Source of the DNA: Candidatus Binataceae bacterium
GTDB taxonomy: Bacteria > Desulfobacterota > Binatia > Binatales > Binataceae
DNA: 64,000 bases
Assembly (NCBI GenBank): GCA_035650475.1
Contig: DASRHP010000009.1
Coordinates: forward strand, 610,545 to 674,544
Direction: 5' to 3'
Position 1 is the first letter of the stretch; the number at the start of each line of letters is the position of its first letter. Shown piece by piece: positions 16,327-24,942 of the stretch. Both the position numbers and the translations under genes were made by a program. The notes beneath the pieces were generated by a model. That model had not been told where the DNA came from and made no database searches. It was given only the letters and a program-made list of their open reading frames with translations.

Positions 16327-18618
16327 TCACGACGTAGCCGGCAGCGGCTCGGCACTCAGGAAGCGCTCGAGGACGTTAGCCGTTATGCGCGAGACGTTGT
16401 TGTCGTAGTTGTTGTGCGAAAGGCTGCCGCACCACGCGATCGAGCTGGCGGAGAAGACCGCGCCGCCGCCGGCGGTGGTGTAGTACACGATATCGCCGCG
16501 CACGCCCGGGTCCTGGGTGCCGCCCGCGCCCGGGTACATGAAGTAGATTTCCTCGACCACCCGTTGGTAGCTGTCGCTGTGGCCCTCGGAGCATGCAACC
16601 AGCATCGCATTGGGCGGTGTGCCGAGCGACAGATCGTAGCGGTCGAGTTCATGGCCCGCCGCGCCGCCGCCGACCAGGCCGAAGTCGCCGATAAGCTCGT
16701 CCTCGCCGACGCCGGCGAAGATGAAACTCGCGCGCGGGTCGCGGCTGTCGGGCATCCGGCGGAAGTACGACGAGCGGTCGAATCCCTGCGCGGCGAAGCC
16801 GACCCCGACCAGCTTCTGCGGCGCGCGTCCGCGATTGCGCCATACGCCTCCGCGCTCGCCGGTGGTGCTATGGAAATACTCGCCGGGTTGCGCCTGCCAT
16901 GCCCGCGAGCCGCCCTCGGCCTTGCGCACCTCGATCAAATGGGGCTTGTCGGGATGGAACGAGGTCACCCAGTAAAAGCCGTTGCCGCCGAGGTACATCA
17001 GGCGCCCGCCCGAGCCAAGGAACGCTTCCATCGCGTCGAGCATCGCGGACGAGTAGTACTCGGGATGCGTACCGGTGAGCGCGACGCGGTAGTTTCTGAG
17101 CAATGCGGCGCCTTCGCGATGCAGGTCTTCGTCGGTGGCGACGTCGTAGCGGATACCCCTGGCGTTGAGCCACCCGATGAGATCGAGGTCAGCGGCGAAG
17201 CCCCACAGCGAGCCGGTCTCGTGCCGGTAGTTGGGGCGCATGTTGGGAATCGGGCGCAGCCGTGACGAGTAGCACACGCCGCTGCCGTCGGAGTGATGGT
17301 CGTAGGTTGAAAGCCCCAGCTCGGGATGCGCGCAAAGGTAGAGGTCCTCCTGCTGGAGGACCGTGGTGTGGCCCATGATTGCGTCGCCTACACCCACGTC
17401 TACGCCGAGATGCTCATTAGCGTAAGCCATGTAGCTCGCCGTCGGCGCGAGAAAGAGCACCTGGGCGGTGGGACGACCGCTCGCCGGACGCACAAAGAAC
17501 GGGATGTAGTCCACTGCATTACCGGCGCGCACCCGCGCGGCGTAAACGTCGGAACGCATCGTGTCGGGCACTATCAACTCGAAGCTGGGCTCCCATCCCG
17601 CGTCCTCGAGGTCGTCGTCGTGAAAATGAATCGCCCCGTACTCGGCCGGGGCATGGATGAAGTGCTCCTCGCGGCCGCTGAAGTTGTGCCCGGTCACCGC
17701 GCGCGCCGGCGCGTTGACGCATCGTCCATGCAGATCGTTGCCCGAGGCGTCGGTGACACGGTCGCTCGGGATGCCGATGGGACCGATGCCGTCGGCGAAA
17801 TCCCATCGCGCGATAAGCCCCCGGCTGTCCGGCTCGCGTCCTGCCGCGAGTCCCGCCAGTTCGTCCGCGCTCAGCGCATGGCCGTAAACGCGCGGGCGAT
17901 CGATCTTGCCGTTATAATGGCCGCCGACGAGGGTCGCGCCCGCAGTAGACGTTCCTTCGGCCCAACCGGCGATTACCGCCGCCGATTGCGAGTGGAAATC
18001 GACGCGCTCGACATCGACTTCACGCACGACCGGCGCCGCCAGCGCGGCCACCGGCCCGACCCGCGAGTTGTACGAGTTGACCACCGGTGCCAGATGCACG
18101 ATCGCGCGCCCGGTGGCTCCGTCGTAACTTGCGCCCGCCGAGTACCATATCCCCGCCATCAACGGCGTCGTCGCCGCGACTTGTACGAGACGGCCGGCGC
18201 CGTCGCCCAGCCACAGAGCCAACCGTCCTTGCCCATCGATCAGCAGCGCCCATCCCATCCGCCGCTCCGGGTCGCATCGCGTGACGACTCCCTGCACGCC
18301 CTTCGCGGGCGTGGTCGGCATGATGAAGGTGTGCACGGTGATTGAATTCCCTACGTTGAGCAGGCCGCCCGGATCGTCGATGAGCACGTGCGAGCCGGCG
18401 CGGATCGGCTGCGTGCGTCCGGGGTGGTCGCCGCTGACTGCGGTCTCGACGACTTCCTCCTTGAAGCCTGGACCCGCGGGATTGGCGTCGCCATGGATGA
18501 GGCGCACGATGTCGGCACGGTAGCGCGCCGCGCCCTCGACGCTGACCATGAAGCGGATGCGCTCGCCGGGCGCGACGCTTATCCGATCGCTGTATCCGTG
18601 GATGGAAGTTTCGGCCAT
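16327..18618 (-). CDS. N,N-dimethylformamidase-like large (beta) subunit
   Basis: 763 aa. Order: an N-terminal beta region (ISVAPGERIRFMVS), a LamG/concanavalin-like domain (about 85-260), then a large catalytic domain of the DMFase large-subunit family. From memory of the Paracoccus enzyme, its mononuclear iron is held by Tyr399, Tyr440 and Glu521, with His519 nearby. Here Tyr399 (SYMAYAN), Tyr439 (STYDHH), His518 and Glu520 (THPEYY) fall within one residue of those numbers, so the iron site looks intact. The family hydrolyses N-substituted formamides; the real substrate may differ. It begins 57 bases after the small-subunit gene on the same strand, so the two are co-transcribed. ATG is preceded by GGAGACC. 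Confidence 0.85.
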   Translation of the reverse strand: MAETSIHGYSDRISVAPGERIRFMVSVEGAARYRADIVRLIHGDANPAGPGFKEEVVETAVSGDHPGRTQPIRAGSHVLIDDPGGLLNVGNSITVHTFIMPTTPAKGVQGVVTRCDPERRMGWALLIDGQGRLALWLGDGAGRLVQVAATTPLMAGIWYSAGASYDGATGRAIVHLAPVVNSYNSRVGPVAALAAPVVREVDVERVDFHSQSAAVIAGWAEGTSTAGATLVGGHYNGKIDRPRVYGHALSADELAGLAAGREPDSRGLIARWDFADGIGPIGIPSDRVTDASGNDLHGRCVNAPARAVTGHNFSGREEHFIHAPAEYGAIHFHDDDLEDAGWEPSFELIVPDTMRSDVYAARVRAGNAVDYIPFFVRPASGRPTAQVLFLAPTASYMAYANEHLGVDVGVGDAIMGHTTVLQQEDLYLCAHPELGLSTYDHHSDGSGVCYSSRLRPIPNMRPNYRHETGSLWGFAADLDLIGWLNARGIRYDVATDEDLHREGAALLRNYRVALTGTHPEYYSSAMLDAMEAFLGSGGRLMYLGGNGFYWVTSFHPDKPHLIEVRKAEGGSRAWQAQPGEYFHSTTGERGGVWRNRGRAPQKLVGVGFAAQGFDRSSYFRRMPDSRDPRASFIFAGVGEDELIGDFGLVGGGAAGHELDRYDLSLGTPPNAMLVACSEGHSDSYQRVVEEIYFMYPGAGGTQDPGVRGDIVYYTTAGGGAVFSASSIAWCGSLSHNNYDNNVSRITANVLERFLSAEPLPATS

Positions 18619-18675
18619 GACTGTAGGTCTCCGTCAGAATCGAGCGGGCGGCCGCGCTGAGCGCAGGCGCGCCGC

Positions 18676-19044
18676 CTAGTCGCGCATCAGCTCTTCGATC
18701 CGCACCAGGAACGCTGCGTGCATCGCCTTGGCTTCGGAGTTGTACGTGCGCTCGTCGATGAACACGGGCACCTGGCCGCGGGCGCCGGGCAGGCGTGCCA
18801 CGCGCCACTGTTTGAACGGCTTGGTGCAGACGACCACGCATTTGCCCCAAGGCGCGCGGCGGCGGATGTAGTTGAGCACGCGGTTGAGAGCGTCGCTGTG
18901 ATGGCCCAGCGGGTCGCGCCTGTGCTCGGTGATGATTTTCTTCGTGATCAGGGGGCGGAGCGCCGCGCGCATCCGCTTGTCCCACATCGCAAGCGCAATC
19001 TGCTCGCGGTCAGGGGGCGGGGCGGCGGCGGTTTCGTCGGCCAT
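18676..19044 (-). CDS. N,N-dimethylformamidase-like small (alpha) subunit
   Basis: 122 aa, close to the roughly 130 aa of the characterised DMFase small subunit. The stretch HRRDPLGHHSDALNRVLNY and the C-terminal EAKAMHAAFLVRIEELMRD follow the pattern I recall for that subunit. It has no catalytic residues of its own in the known enzyme but is needed to form the complex. ATG at 19044 with AAAGGAGTG upstream is preferred to a TTG 16 codons earlier. It lies directly upstream of the large subunit, matching the known small-then-large order. I infer an alpha/beta heteromer. Confidence 0.8.
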   Translation of the reverse strand: MADETAAAPPPDREQIALAMWDKRMRAALRPLITKKIITEHRRDPLGHHSDALNRVLNYIRRRAPWGKCVVVCTKPFKQWRVARLPGARGQVPVFIDERTYNSEAKAMHAAFLVRIEELMRD

Positions 19045-19191
19045 CGCAGGTGCACTCCTTTCTGGTTGCGATACAAACTCCAGCGACGCCAATAGCGAAA
19101 ATGCGGGGATAAGTCACACCCCGGGGCAGGCCGCAGGCGCCTCGCCTGGGTCAACCGGAAGAAGGGCGGGCTGCGACGCTCGCCCTCTGAA

Positions 19192-20040
19192 TCAAACTGC
19201 GAACCGCCACGTGTCGCCGTCGCGCACGATGCGTCCGGCGGTGGGCGTGGCGAAATGCGTTCCCAGCACGAGAATTGGCTTGTCGCCGTAGCGCGCGAGA
19301 AACTCGCGCCGGGTTTTGATCGCCTGCTCGTAGTCGGAGTCGAAAAAGCTGCCCCATTCCGGATGCGCCATCTGCACCGGATGATGCATCAGGTCGCCGG
19401 TGATCACGGCCTCCTGGCCGCGCGAACTGATGCGCACGCTGTGATGGCCGGGCGTGTGGCCGGGAGTCGGCTCCAGCCGCACTTCGTCGGTGATCCGATG
19501 GTCGCTTTCGACCAGCTCGGTGAGGCCGGCGTCGAACACCGGCCTCACCGAGTCGTCGAGGATGTCGCGAGTGTCGGCGGCCTCGACGGTGGACCAATGC
19601 TCCCATTCCTTGCGTCCGATGAGGTAGCGGGCGCGTGCAAACGTCGGCACCCATTTGCCGTTAACCAGCATCGTGTTCCATCCGACGTGATCGACATGCA
19701 AGTGCGTGCACAGGACGCGGTCGATCGAGTCGCGCGGAAAGCCGGCCCTCTCGAGATCGGCGAGGAAGGGCAGCTGAAGCATGTTCCATCCAGGGAACGG
19801 GCGGCGCTTGTCGTTGCCGATGCAGGTATCGACGATGATGCGAAGACCCTGCGACTCGACCACCAGCGCATGCACGCTCATGATCACCTTGCCGTCCTCG
19901 GCGGCGAAATGCGGGCGCAGCCAGGGGACGGTGCGGATATTCTCGGGCGTGCCGTCCTTGAGCACGAAGGTGGCCTTGGAGGTGGTCTCCATCTCGACGA
20001 CGCGGGTGATCGTGACGTCGCCAATCTTCCAGCGGTTCAT
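19192..20040 (-). CDS. MBL-fold metallo-hydrolase
   Basis: 282 aa metallo-beta-lactamase-fold protein with the zinc motif CTHLHVDHVGW (HxHxDH) near residue 110, a downstream TPGHTPGHHSV and AVITGDLMHHP supplying the further His and Asp ligands. The N-terminal beta-strand block and length match the lactonase-like branch that includes quorum-quenching and pesticide hydrolases. Start at ATG 20040 with GGAGGGCG upstream. It is 147 bases upstream of the DMFase small subunit on the same strand, so it could be in the same transcription unit. Substrate unknown. Confidence 0.85.
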   Translation of the reverse strand: MNRWKIGDVTITRVVEMETTSKATFVLKDGTPENIRTVPWLRPHFAAEDGKVIMSVHALVVESQGLRIIVDTCIGNDKRRPFPGWNMLQLPFLADLERAGFPRDSIDRVLCTHLHVDHVGWNTMLVNGKWVPTFARARYLIGRKEWEHWSTVEAADTRDILDDSVRPVFDAGLTELVESDHRITDEVRLEPTPGHTPGHHSVRISSRGQEAVITGDLMHHPVQMAHPEWGSFFDSDYEQAIKTRREFLARYGDKPILVLGTHFATPTAGRIVRDGDTWRFAV

Positions 20041-20235
20041 GCGCGCCCTCCGAAAATGCTGGTCGCAAATTAACTCGCCGCGCCCGCGCTATGCAATTGC
20101 GCGGCAGCGCCGTGCGGAAGGCTTCGTCGGCGAAACCACGCCGAGCAGCTCGGCGCGAGATCCTTTACTTCGCAGGCTCCGTTCGCGATGACACGAGGAG
20201 GAGGGTCGGATGAGGCATGAATCCCATCGGACCCG

Positions 20236-21618
20236 TCAGTTCTCCTCGGCGCCGTACACGCTGTCTTCGGGGGCGTAGTTCTCGAAGCGGGTGAACTGGC
20301 TGATGTAGGTCAGCTTGGCGGTGTCGGTGGGGCCATTGCGCTGCTTGGCGACGATCACCTCGGCGACCCCGGGCTCCTTGGAATCGCGATGGTACATCTC
20401 GTCGCGGTAGATGAAGGCGATTACGTCGGCGTCCTGCTCGATCGCCCCTGACTCGCGAAGGTCGGCGAGCAGTGGACGGCGGTCGGGGCGTGTTTCGACC
20501 TGGCGGTTGAGCTGCGAGAGCGCGATCACCGGAACGTTGAGTTCCTTGGCCAGCGCCTTGAGCGAGCGCGAGATCTCGGCGATCTCCTTCTCGCGCGACT
20601 CGCCCGGTCGCGCCGAGCGCATCAGTTGCAGGTAATCGACGATGATAAGGCCGAGGTTGGCACTTGAGTCGCGCGCCAGGCGCCGGCACTTGGCTTTGAG
20701 CACGATCGGAGTGGTGTCGGAGCTGTCGTCGATGAAGATCGGCGCTTCGGCGAGCCGTCCCGCGGCCTGGGCGAGCTTGGGAAAGTCGCGCTGGTCGAGA
20801 TAGCCGGCGCGCGCCTTGGAGCTGTCCACCCGCGCCTCGGAGCACAGCAGCCGCAGCACGAGCTGCTCCTTGGACATTTCGAGCGAGAAGAAGGCCACCC
20901 CGCGGCGCGGCTGCGCTTCAGTGGCGGCGTAGGCCGCGATATTGAGCGCGAGCGCCGTCTTGCCCATCGACGGCCGCGCGGCAATCACGATGAGGTCGGA
21001 AGGCTGGAGGCCGGCGGTGATACGGTCGAGGTCGGTGAAGCCGGTTGGCACGCCGGTCACCATCTCGCGCTGCTCGTAGAGCCGCTCGATGATCTTGAGC
21101 GACTCGCGGGTCAGCTCGTGCATCGTGTGGAACGAGGCGCGGATGCGGCGCTCGGAGATCTCGAAGATGCGGTGTTCGGCCTCGTCGAGGAATTCGTCGA
21201 CGCGGGCGGGCGCGTCGTAGGCGGCCGAGGCGATCTCGGTCGCGGTTGAGGCGAGCGCGCGCAGCACCGCCTTCTCGCGCACGATGCGCGCGTAGTGCGC
21301 GATATTGGCGGCGGTCGGGACGCAGGCGGCGAGCTCGGCGATATAGGCCGGACCGCCGATGGCTTCGAGCCGGCCGCGCGTGCGCAGCGCGTCGGTCATG
21401 GTGATGGCGTCGACCGGCTGGCTGCGGTCGGTAAGCTCGACCATCACGCGAAAGATCTCGCGATGCGATTCGCGGTAGAAGTCGTCGGCGCTCAGGATCT
21501 CGAGCGCCTGGTTGATCGACTCGTTATCGAGCAGGACGGCGCCGAGCACCGACTGCTCGGCTTCGAGATTTTGCGGGGGAACGCGTCTGAGAATGTCGTC
21601 CGTCGATGCCGCCGCCAC
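20236..21618 (-). CDS. dnaB: replicative DNA helicase DnaB
   Basis: About 460 aa hexameric 5'-3' helicase that unwinds DNA at the replication fork. N-terminal primase-interaction domain (VPPQNLEAEQSVLGAVLLD) and C-terminal RecA-like motor with Walker A ARPSMGKTALALNIA, FFSLEMSKEQLVLR and IIVDYLQLM (Walker B). No intein or insertion; normal length. I chose GTG 21618 because GGAGAGG lies five bases upstream; the frame also has a TTG at 21639. No ribosomal protein genes, its common neighbours, are adjacent. Confidence 0.97.
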   Translation of the reverse strand: MAAASTDDILRRVPPQNLEAEQSVLGAVLLDNESINQALEILSADDFYRESHREIFRVMVELTDRSQPVDAITMTDALRTRGRLEAIGGPAYIAELAACVPTAANIAHYARIVREKAVLRALASTATEIASAAYDAPARVDEFLDEAEHRIFEISERRIRASFHTMHELTRESLKIIERLYEQREMVTGVPTGFTDLDRITAGLQPSDLIVIAARPSMGKTALALNIAAYAATEAQPRRGVAFFSLEMSKEQLVLRLLCSEARVDSSKARAGYLDQRDFPKLAQAAGRLAEAPIFIDDSSDTTPIVLKAKCRRLARDSSANLGLIIVDYLQLMRSARPGESREKEIAEISRSLKALAKELNVPVIALSQLNRQVETRPDRRPLLADLRESGAIEQDADVIAFIYRDEMYHRDSKEPGVAEVIVAKQRNGPTDTAKLTYISQFTRFENYAPEDSVYGAEEN

Positions 21619-21790
21619 AACCGCCTCTCCACTCAACAACGCTCAAGTATCGGCGAAGCAGCGAGCGCGGACAAGCAGGGTAACAGATTGTCACCTCAGA
21701 TCTTTAGACAGTGTTAACAGGTCAAGCATGCGATCGCGCACGCCGCTTGACTCGACCTGTGAACAAGCGCGGGCGCGGACCGCAGCCGCC

Positions 21791-22489
21791 CTACTGACCT
21801 CGTCCGATTCGCCGGCGCGGCGGCTCGCGCACTACCAGCGGCCCGGCGGCGACGCCGAACAGGAAACCGCCAACGTGCGCCCACCAAGCCACGCCGCCCA
21901 CCAGGATACCCGCCGCGCCGCTTACGATTCCCCAGTAGAGCTGCACTGCGAACCAGAAGATCAGGTAAACCACCGCCGGGAGTTCAAAGAGGAAAAACGG
22001 CGGGAAGAGCGCCAGGATGCGCCCGCGCGGGTAGAGCACGAAGTAGGCGCCAAGTACCCCCGCGATCGCGCCGCTGGCGCCGATTACCGGCACCCGCGAC
22101 GCGGGCGCCATCGCGACCGTCGCCGCTCCCGACGCGAGCCCGCTGGCCAGGTAGAACCACAGGTAGCGCATCGCGCCGCTACGCTCCTCGACCGCGGGGC
22201 CGAAGATGAAGAGATAAAGCATGTTGCCGACGAGGTGACTGATGCTGCCGTGGACAAAGAGCGCCGTCACCAGAGTCAGCGGCGGCCAGGGCCGGCGTCC
22301 GATCCAAACGCTCGTGCGCAGATGGGCTCCGCTGACCAGCGCTGGCACCATCGCGTAGCGTGCGACGAACGCGCCGACCCGGCTGCCTAACGCGACCTCG
22401 TGAATGAAGACGACGGCGTTGACCGCGATGAGCAGCGTGTTGATGGGGCTGAGGCGGTGGCGGGCGACGTTGTCGCGCAGCGGGATCAT
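21791..22489 (-). CDS. rhomboid-family intramembrane serine protease
   Basis: 232 aa with six or so membrane helices. The serine is in VIGASGAIAGVLGAY (GxSG) and the paired histidine in WWAHVGGFLFG; HLVGNMLYLFIFGPAVEE is the conserved helix-2 region with its His and Asn. It cleaves transmembrane segments of unknown client proteins. ATG 22489 is preferred; the open frame upstream would add 71 hydrophilic residues not typical of the family. It follows dnaB's upstream region and is divergent from the dienelactone hydrolase gene. Confidence 0.88.
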   Translation of the reverse strand: MIPLRDNVARHRLSPINTLLIAVNAVVFIHEVALGSRVGAFVARYAMVPALVSGAHLRTSVWIGRRPWPPLTLVTALFVHGSISHLVGNMLYLFIFGPAVEERSGAMRYLWFYLASGLASGAATVAMAPASRVPVIGASGAIAGVLGAYFVLYPRGRILALFPPFFLFELPAVVYLIFWFAVQLYWGIVSGAAGILVGGVAWWAHVGGFLFGVAAGPLVVREPPRRRIGRGQ

Positions 22490-22669
22490 CGCGATGTCGG
22501 CGCGCGCGCTGCGCGGCGGCCCTCGTATATTAGCGATTCCATTGCGCGTCGTCTTGCCGGGGCGTGCGCGCTTGAGCATCCCGACAAGGTGTGCGAGAGA
22601 TTCGATCGACAAATACGCCGGGAGATACGCCGGGTGATCGCGGCCTCGGCGTGCAAGGAGAGGTATTCG

Positions 22670-23392
22670 ATGGAAATCGTCAAGCAGGAAGTCAGCGTAC
22701 ACAGCGGGAGCGAGCGGATGCCGTGCTTCCTGGCGCGGCCGGCCACGGGCGGCCCCTACCCGGGCGTGGTGGTGGTGATGGAGGCGTTCGGCCTCAACGC
22801 CAATATCCGCAGGATTACCGAGCGCCTCGCCGCCGAGGGCTTCATCGCGATCGCGCCCAATCTCTATTTTCGCCAGCCCGACAACGTGGTCGGCTACGAC
22901 AACCTGCCCGGCGCGCTGCGCCTGATGGGAACGCTGCGCGACGAGCAGGTGGTCGCGGACATGACGGCGGCGATCGACTACCTCAAGGGGCTGAAGGAAG
23001 CAAAACCCAGCTTCGGCACGGTCGGCTTCTGCATGGGCGGCCGCGTCGCATTTCTTACCGCCTGCCGCAATTCGGAGGTCAAGGCCGCGGTGCCTTTTTA
23101 CGGCGGCGGGATGGGGCGGCCGGGTCCCGGCGGCGACAAGTCACCGCTCGACTACGTCGCGGGGCTGCGAGCGCCGGTGCTGGCGTTCTTCGGCGGCAAG
23201 GATGCTTTCATCCCGCTTGCCGAAGTGGACAAGTTCCGCGACGCGCTCAAGGCGGCCGGCAAGCCGGCCGACGTCGTCCTATACAACGACGCCGACCACG
23301 GCTTCATGTGCGACGAGCGCCCTTCATACCATCCGGCGCACTCCAAGGAGGCGTGGTCGCGGATGGTCGCGTTCTTCAAACAGCACCTGTAG
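22670..23392 (+). CDS. dienelactone hydrolase family protein
   Basis: 240 aa alpha/beta hydrolase. The nucleophile is Cys in GFCMGGRVAF, the acid is likely Asp in GGKDAFIP, and the base is His in NDADHGFMCDE, the classic Cys-Asp-His set of the family. Prototypes open dienelactone in chlorocatechol breakdown, but many members have other esterase roles. ATG at 22670 follows AAGGAGAGG. It is the first of two members of this family in the window (see 37027-37797). Confidence 0.9.
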   Translation: MEIVKQEVSVHSGSERMPCFLARPATGGPYPGVVVVMEAFGLNANIRRITERLAAEGFIAIAPNLYFRQPDNVVGYDNLPGALRLMGTLRDEQVVADMTAAIDYLKGLKEAKPSFGTVGFCMGGRVAFLTACRNSEVKAAVPFYGGGMGRPGPGGDKSPLDYVAGLRAPVLAFFGGKDAFIPLAEVDKFRDALKAAGKPADVVLYNDADHGFMCDERPSYHPAHSKEAWSRMVAFFKQHL

Positions 23393-23425
23393 AAGGAGAA
23401 GCGGCGCGGTTCGAAACTCAGGCGA

Positions 23426-23445
23426 GGCGGGTATGGAGGCCCGCC
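23426..23445. terminator. bidirectional hairpin between convergent genes
   Basis: GGCGGG (23426-23431) pairs with CCCGCC (23440-23445) between the ends of the dienelactone hydrolase and nitroreductase genes. The stem is six G-C pairs but there is no T-run on either side, so intrinsic termination is only suggested. Confidence 0.4.
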
Positions 23446-23497
23446 CGGCCCGGGACTGCGTGATTCGTTGCCTGGCGTTCCGTGTTAGACGGCGGCG

Positions 23498-24202
23498 CTA
23501 GCTCGTCTTGACCACCGTAACCGCAACGCCCGGCCACGGAGTGTCGTAGCTATCGAGGCAGGCGACCTGGTTGACCGGCAGACGGCGCACCGGACCGAAC
23601 TTGCCACGCGGATAGCCGATCGGCATCAGCGCGTACGTGGAGACCTCCGGCGGCAGTCCCACCACAGCTTTGACTTCGTCTTCGAAGAAGGTGTGGATCG
23701 TCGTCAGCACGGTGCCGAGGCCGAATGCGCGGCAGGCCAGGATGAGGTTCTGCACGGCGGGGTAGATGCTTGCGCCCTGCGTGCGCGCCGCCCTGGCCAT
23801 CGCGCTTTGCACCTCGGGGCTGAGCCCGCTGGGCGCGGGGCCGGGCGCCGCTTTGAGGCAGGCGAGCAGCAGCACCGGGGCGTCGCCCATGTGTTCGAAC
23901 AGGTAGGTCACCGAGCTCATGAAGCGCTGGTATTGCTCTTCGGTGAAGTGCGCGGCGCGAGGGCGCTGCGCGTAGAGCGCGGTCAGGATCTTCGACGCCT
24001 TGTTGTAGATCGCGCCGAGCCGGCGGCGCTTCTCAGCGTCCTTGACCACCACGAAGATCCAGCCTTGCGCGTTGCTGCCCGAGGGCGCGCGGATTGCCGC
24101 GTCGAGCACACGGGTCATCACGTCGTCAGGCACCGGATCGGGCTTGAAACGCCGGATCGCCCGCGCCGTGTACATCGCCTCGAACAAGTCCATCTCTGCC
24201 AT
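23498..24202 (-). CDS. nitroreductase family flavoprotein
   Basis: 234 aa FMN-dependent NAD(P)H oxidoreductase. FMN contacts are visible in YTARAIRRFKPDPVPDD, the phosphate-binding basic patch near the N terminus, and in PSGSNAQGWIFVVV. QNLILACRAFGLGTVLTT is the conserved helix near the flavin, and LMPIGYPRGKFGPVRR the C-terminal FMN-phosphate motif. Members reduce nitro groups, quinones or enones; the substrate is unknown. Convergent with the dienelactone hydrolase gene. Confidence 0.9.
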   Translation of the reverse strand: MAEMDLFEAMYTARAIRRFKPDPVPDDVMTRVLDAAIRAPSGSNAQGWIFVVVKDAEKRRRLGAIYNKASKILTALYAQRPRAAHFTEEQYQRFMSSVTYLFEHMGDAPVLLLACLKAAPGPAPSGLSPEVQSAMARAARTQGASIYPAVQNLILACRAFGLGTVLTTIHTFFEDEVKAVVGLPPEVSTYALMPIGYPRGKFGPVRRLPVNQVACLDSYDTPWPGVAVTVVKTS

Positions 24203-24286
24203 CGCTTCGCTCCTGCCCGGTTGGGCATCAGTCTAGTATCACGGCCGCATCGTGAATGACACGCGCGGCCTGCCCGGACGGCCTGC

Positions 24287-24937
24287 TCAATCGACGCGTA
24301 TCAGCTTACGCTCGATCGCGTACCGCACGATCGCGGCGGTCGATTTCGCGTTGAGCTTGCGCTTGAGATTGTCGCGATGGACCCGAGCGGTCTTGGGCGC
24401 GATGCGCAGGCGGGCGGCGATCTCCTTGGCGGTCAGGCCCTCGCCGATAAGCTTGAGCACCTCGCGCTCGCGCCGCGTGAGCCTGAGGCCGGTGTCCGCC
24501 GCATGCTCGGGATTGCGCAGCCGCGCAATCAGCGCCGGCGCGACCGCGCTGCTCAGGTATCGCCCGCCGGTCGCCACCGCCCGTATCGCGCTCAACAGGT
24601 CGGTCGCAGAGTCATCCTTAAGCACATATCCCGCCGCGCCCGCCTCGACCATGGCCTCGATTACGTACTGTTCGTCGTCGTAGCCGCTGAGAACGACGAC
24701 CTTGGGGGCGGGTTTGAGCTTCGCCAGGCGATGCGCCGCGTTGAGTCCGCCAATTCCCGCCATCCGCAGGTCCATCAACACAACTTCGGGCCGAAGACGC
24801 GCCGCGAGCTCGAGCGCCTCCTCGCCGCTGGCCGACTCGCCAACTACCTCGAATTCGCGCGCGAGGACCGCGCGCAAAGCCTCGCGGAACAGCCGATGGT
24901 CGTCGGCGATGAGGACCCTGATGCGCCCGGCGCTCAT
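24287..24937 (-). CDS. NarL/FixJ-family response regulator
   Basis: 216 aa. Receiver domain residues 1-125 with the acidic pair in IADDHRLF, phosphoacceptor Asp in VVLMDLRMAGIGG, and Lys in GYVLKDDS. The C-terminal LuxR-type helix-turn-helix is clear: LTRREREVLKLIGEGLTAKEIAARL. It begins five bases after the histidine kinase stop, so the two are translated from one message and form a cognate pair. Targets are unknown; no palindromic regulon sites were searched for. Confidence 0.93.
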   Translation of the reverse strand: MSAGRIRVLIADDHRLFREALRAVLAREFEVVGESASGEEALELAARLRPEVVLMDLRMAGIGGLNAAHRLAKLKPAPKVVVLSGYDDEQYVIEAMVEAGAAGYVLKDDSATDLLSAIRAVATGGRYLSSAVAPALIARLRNPEHAADTGLRLTRREREVLKLIGEGLTAKEIAARLRIAPKTARVHRDNLKRKLNAKSTAAIVRYAIERKLIRVD

Positions 24938-24942
24938 CGCGA

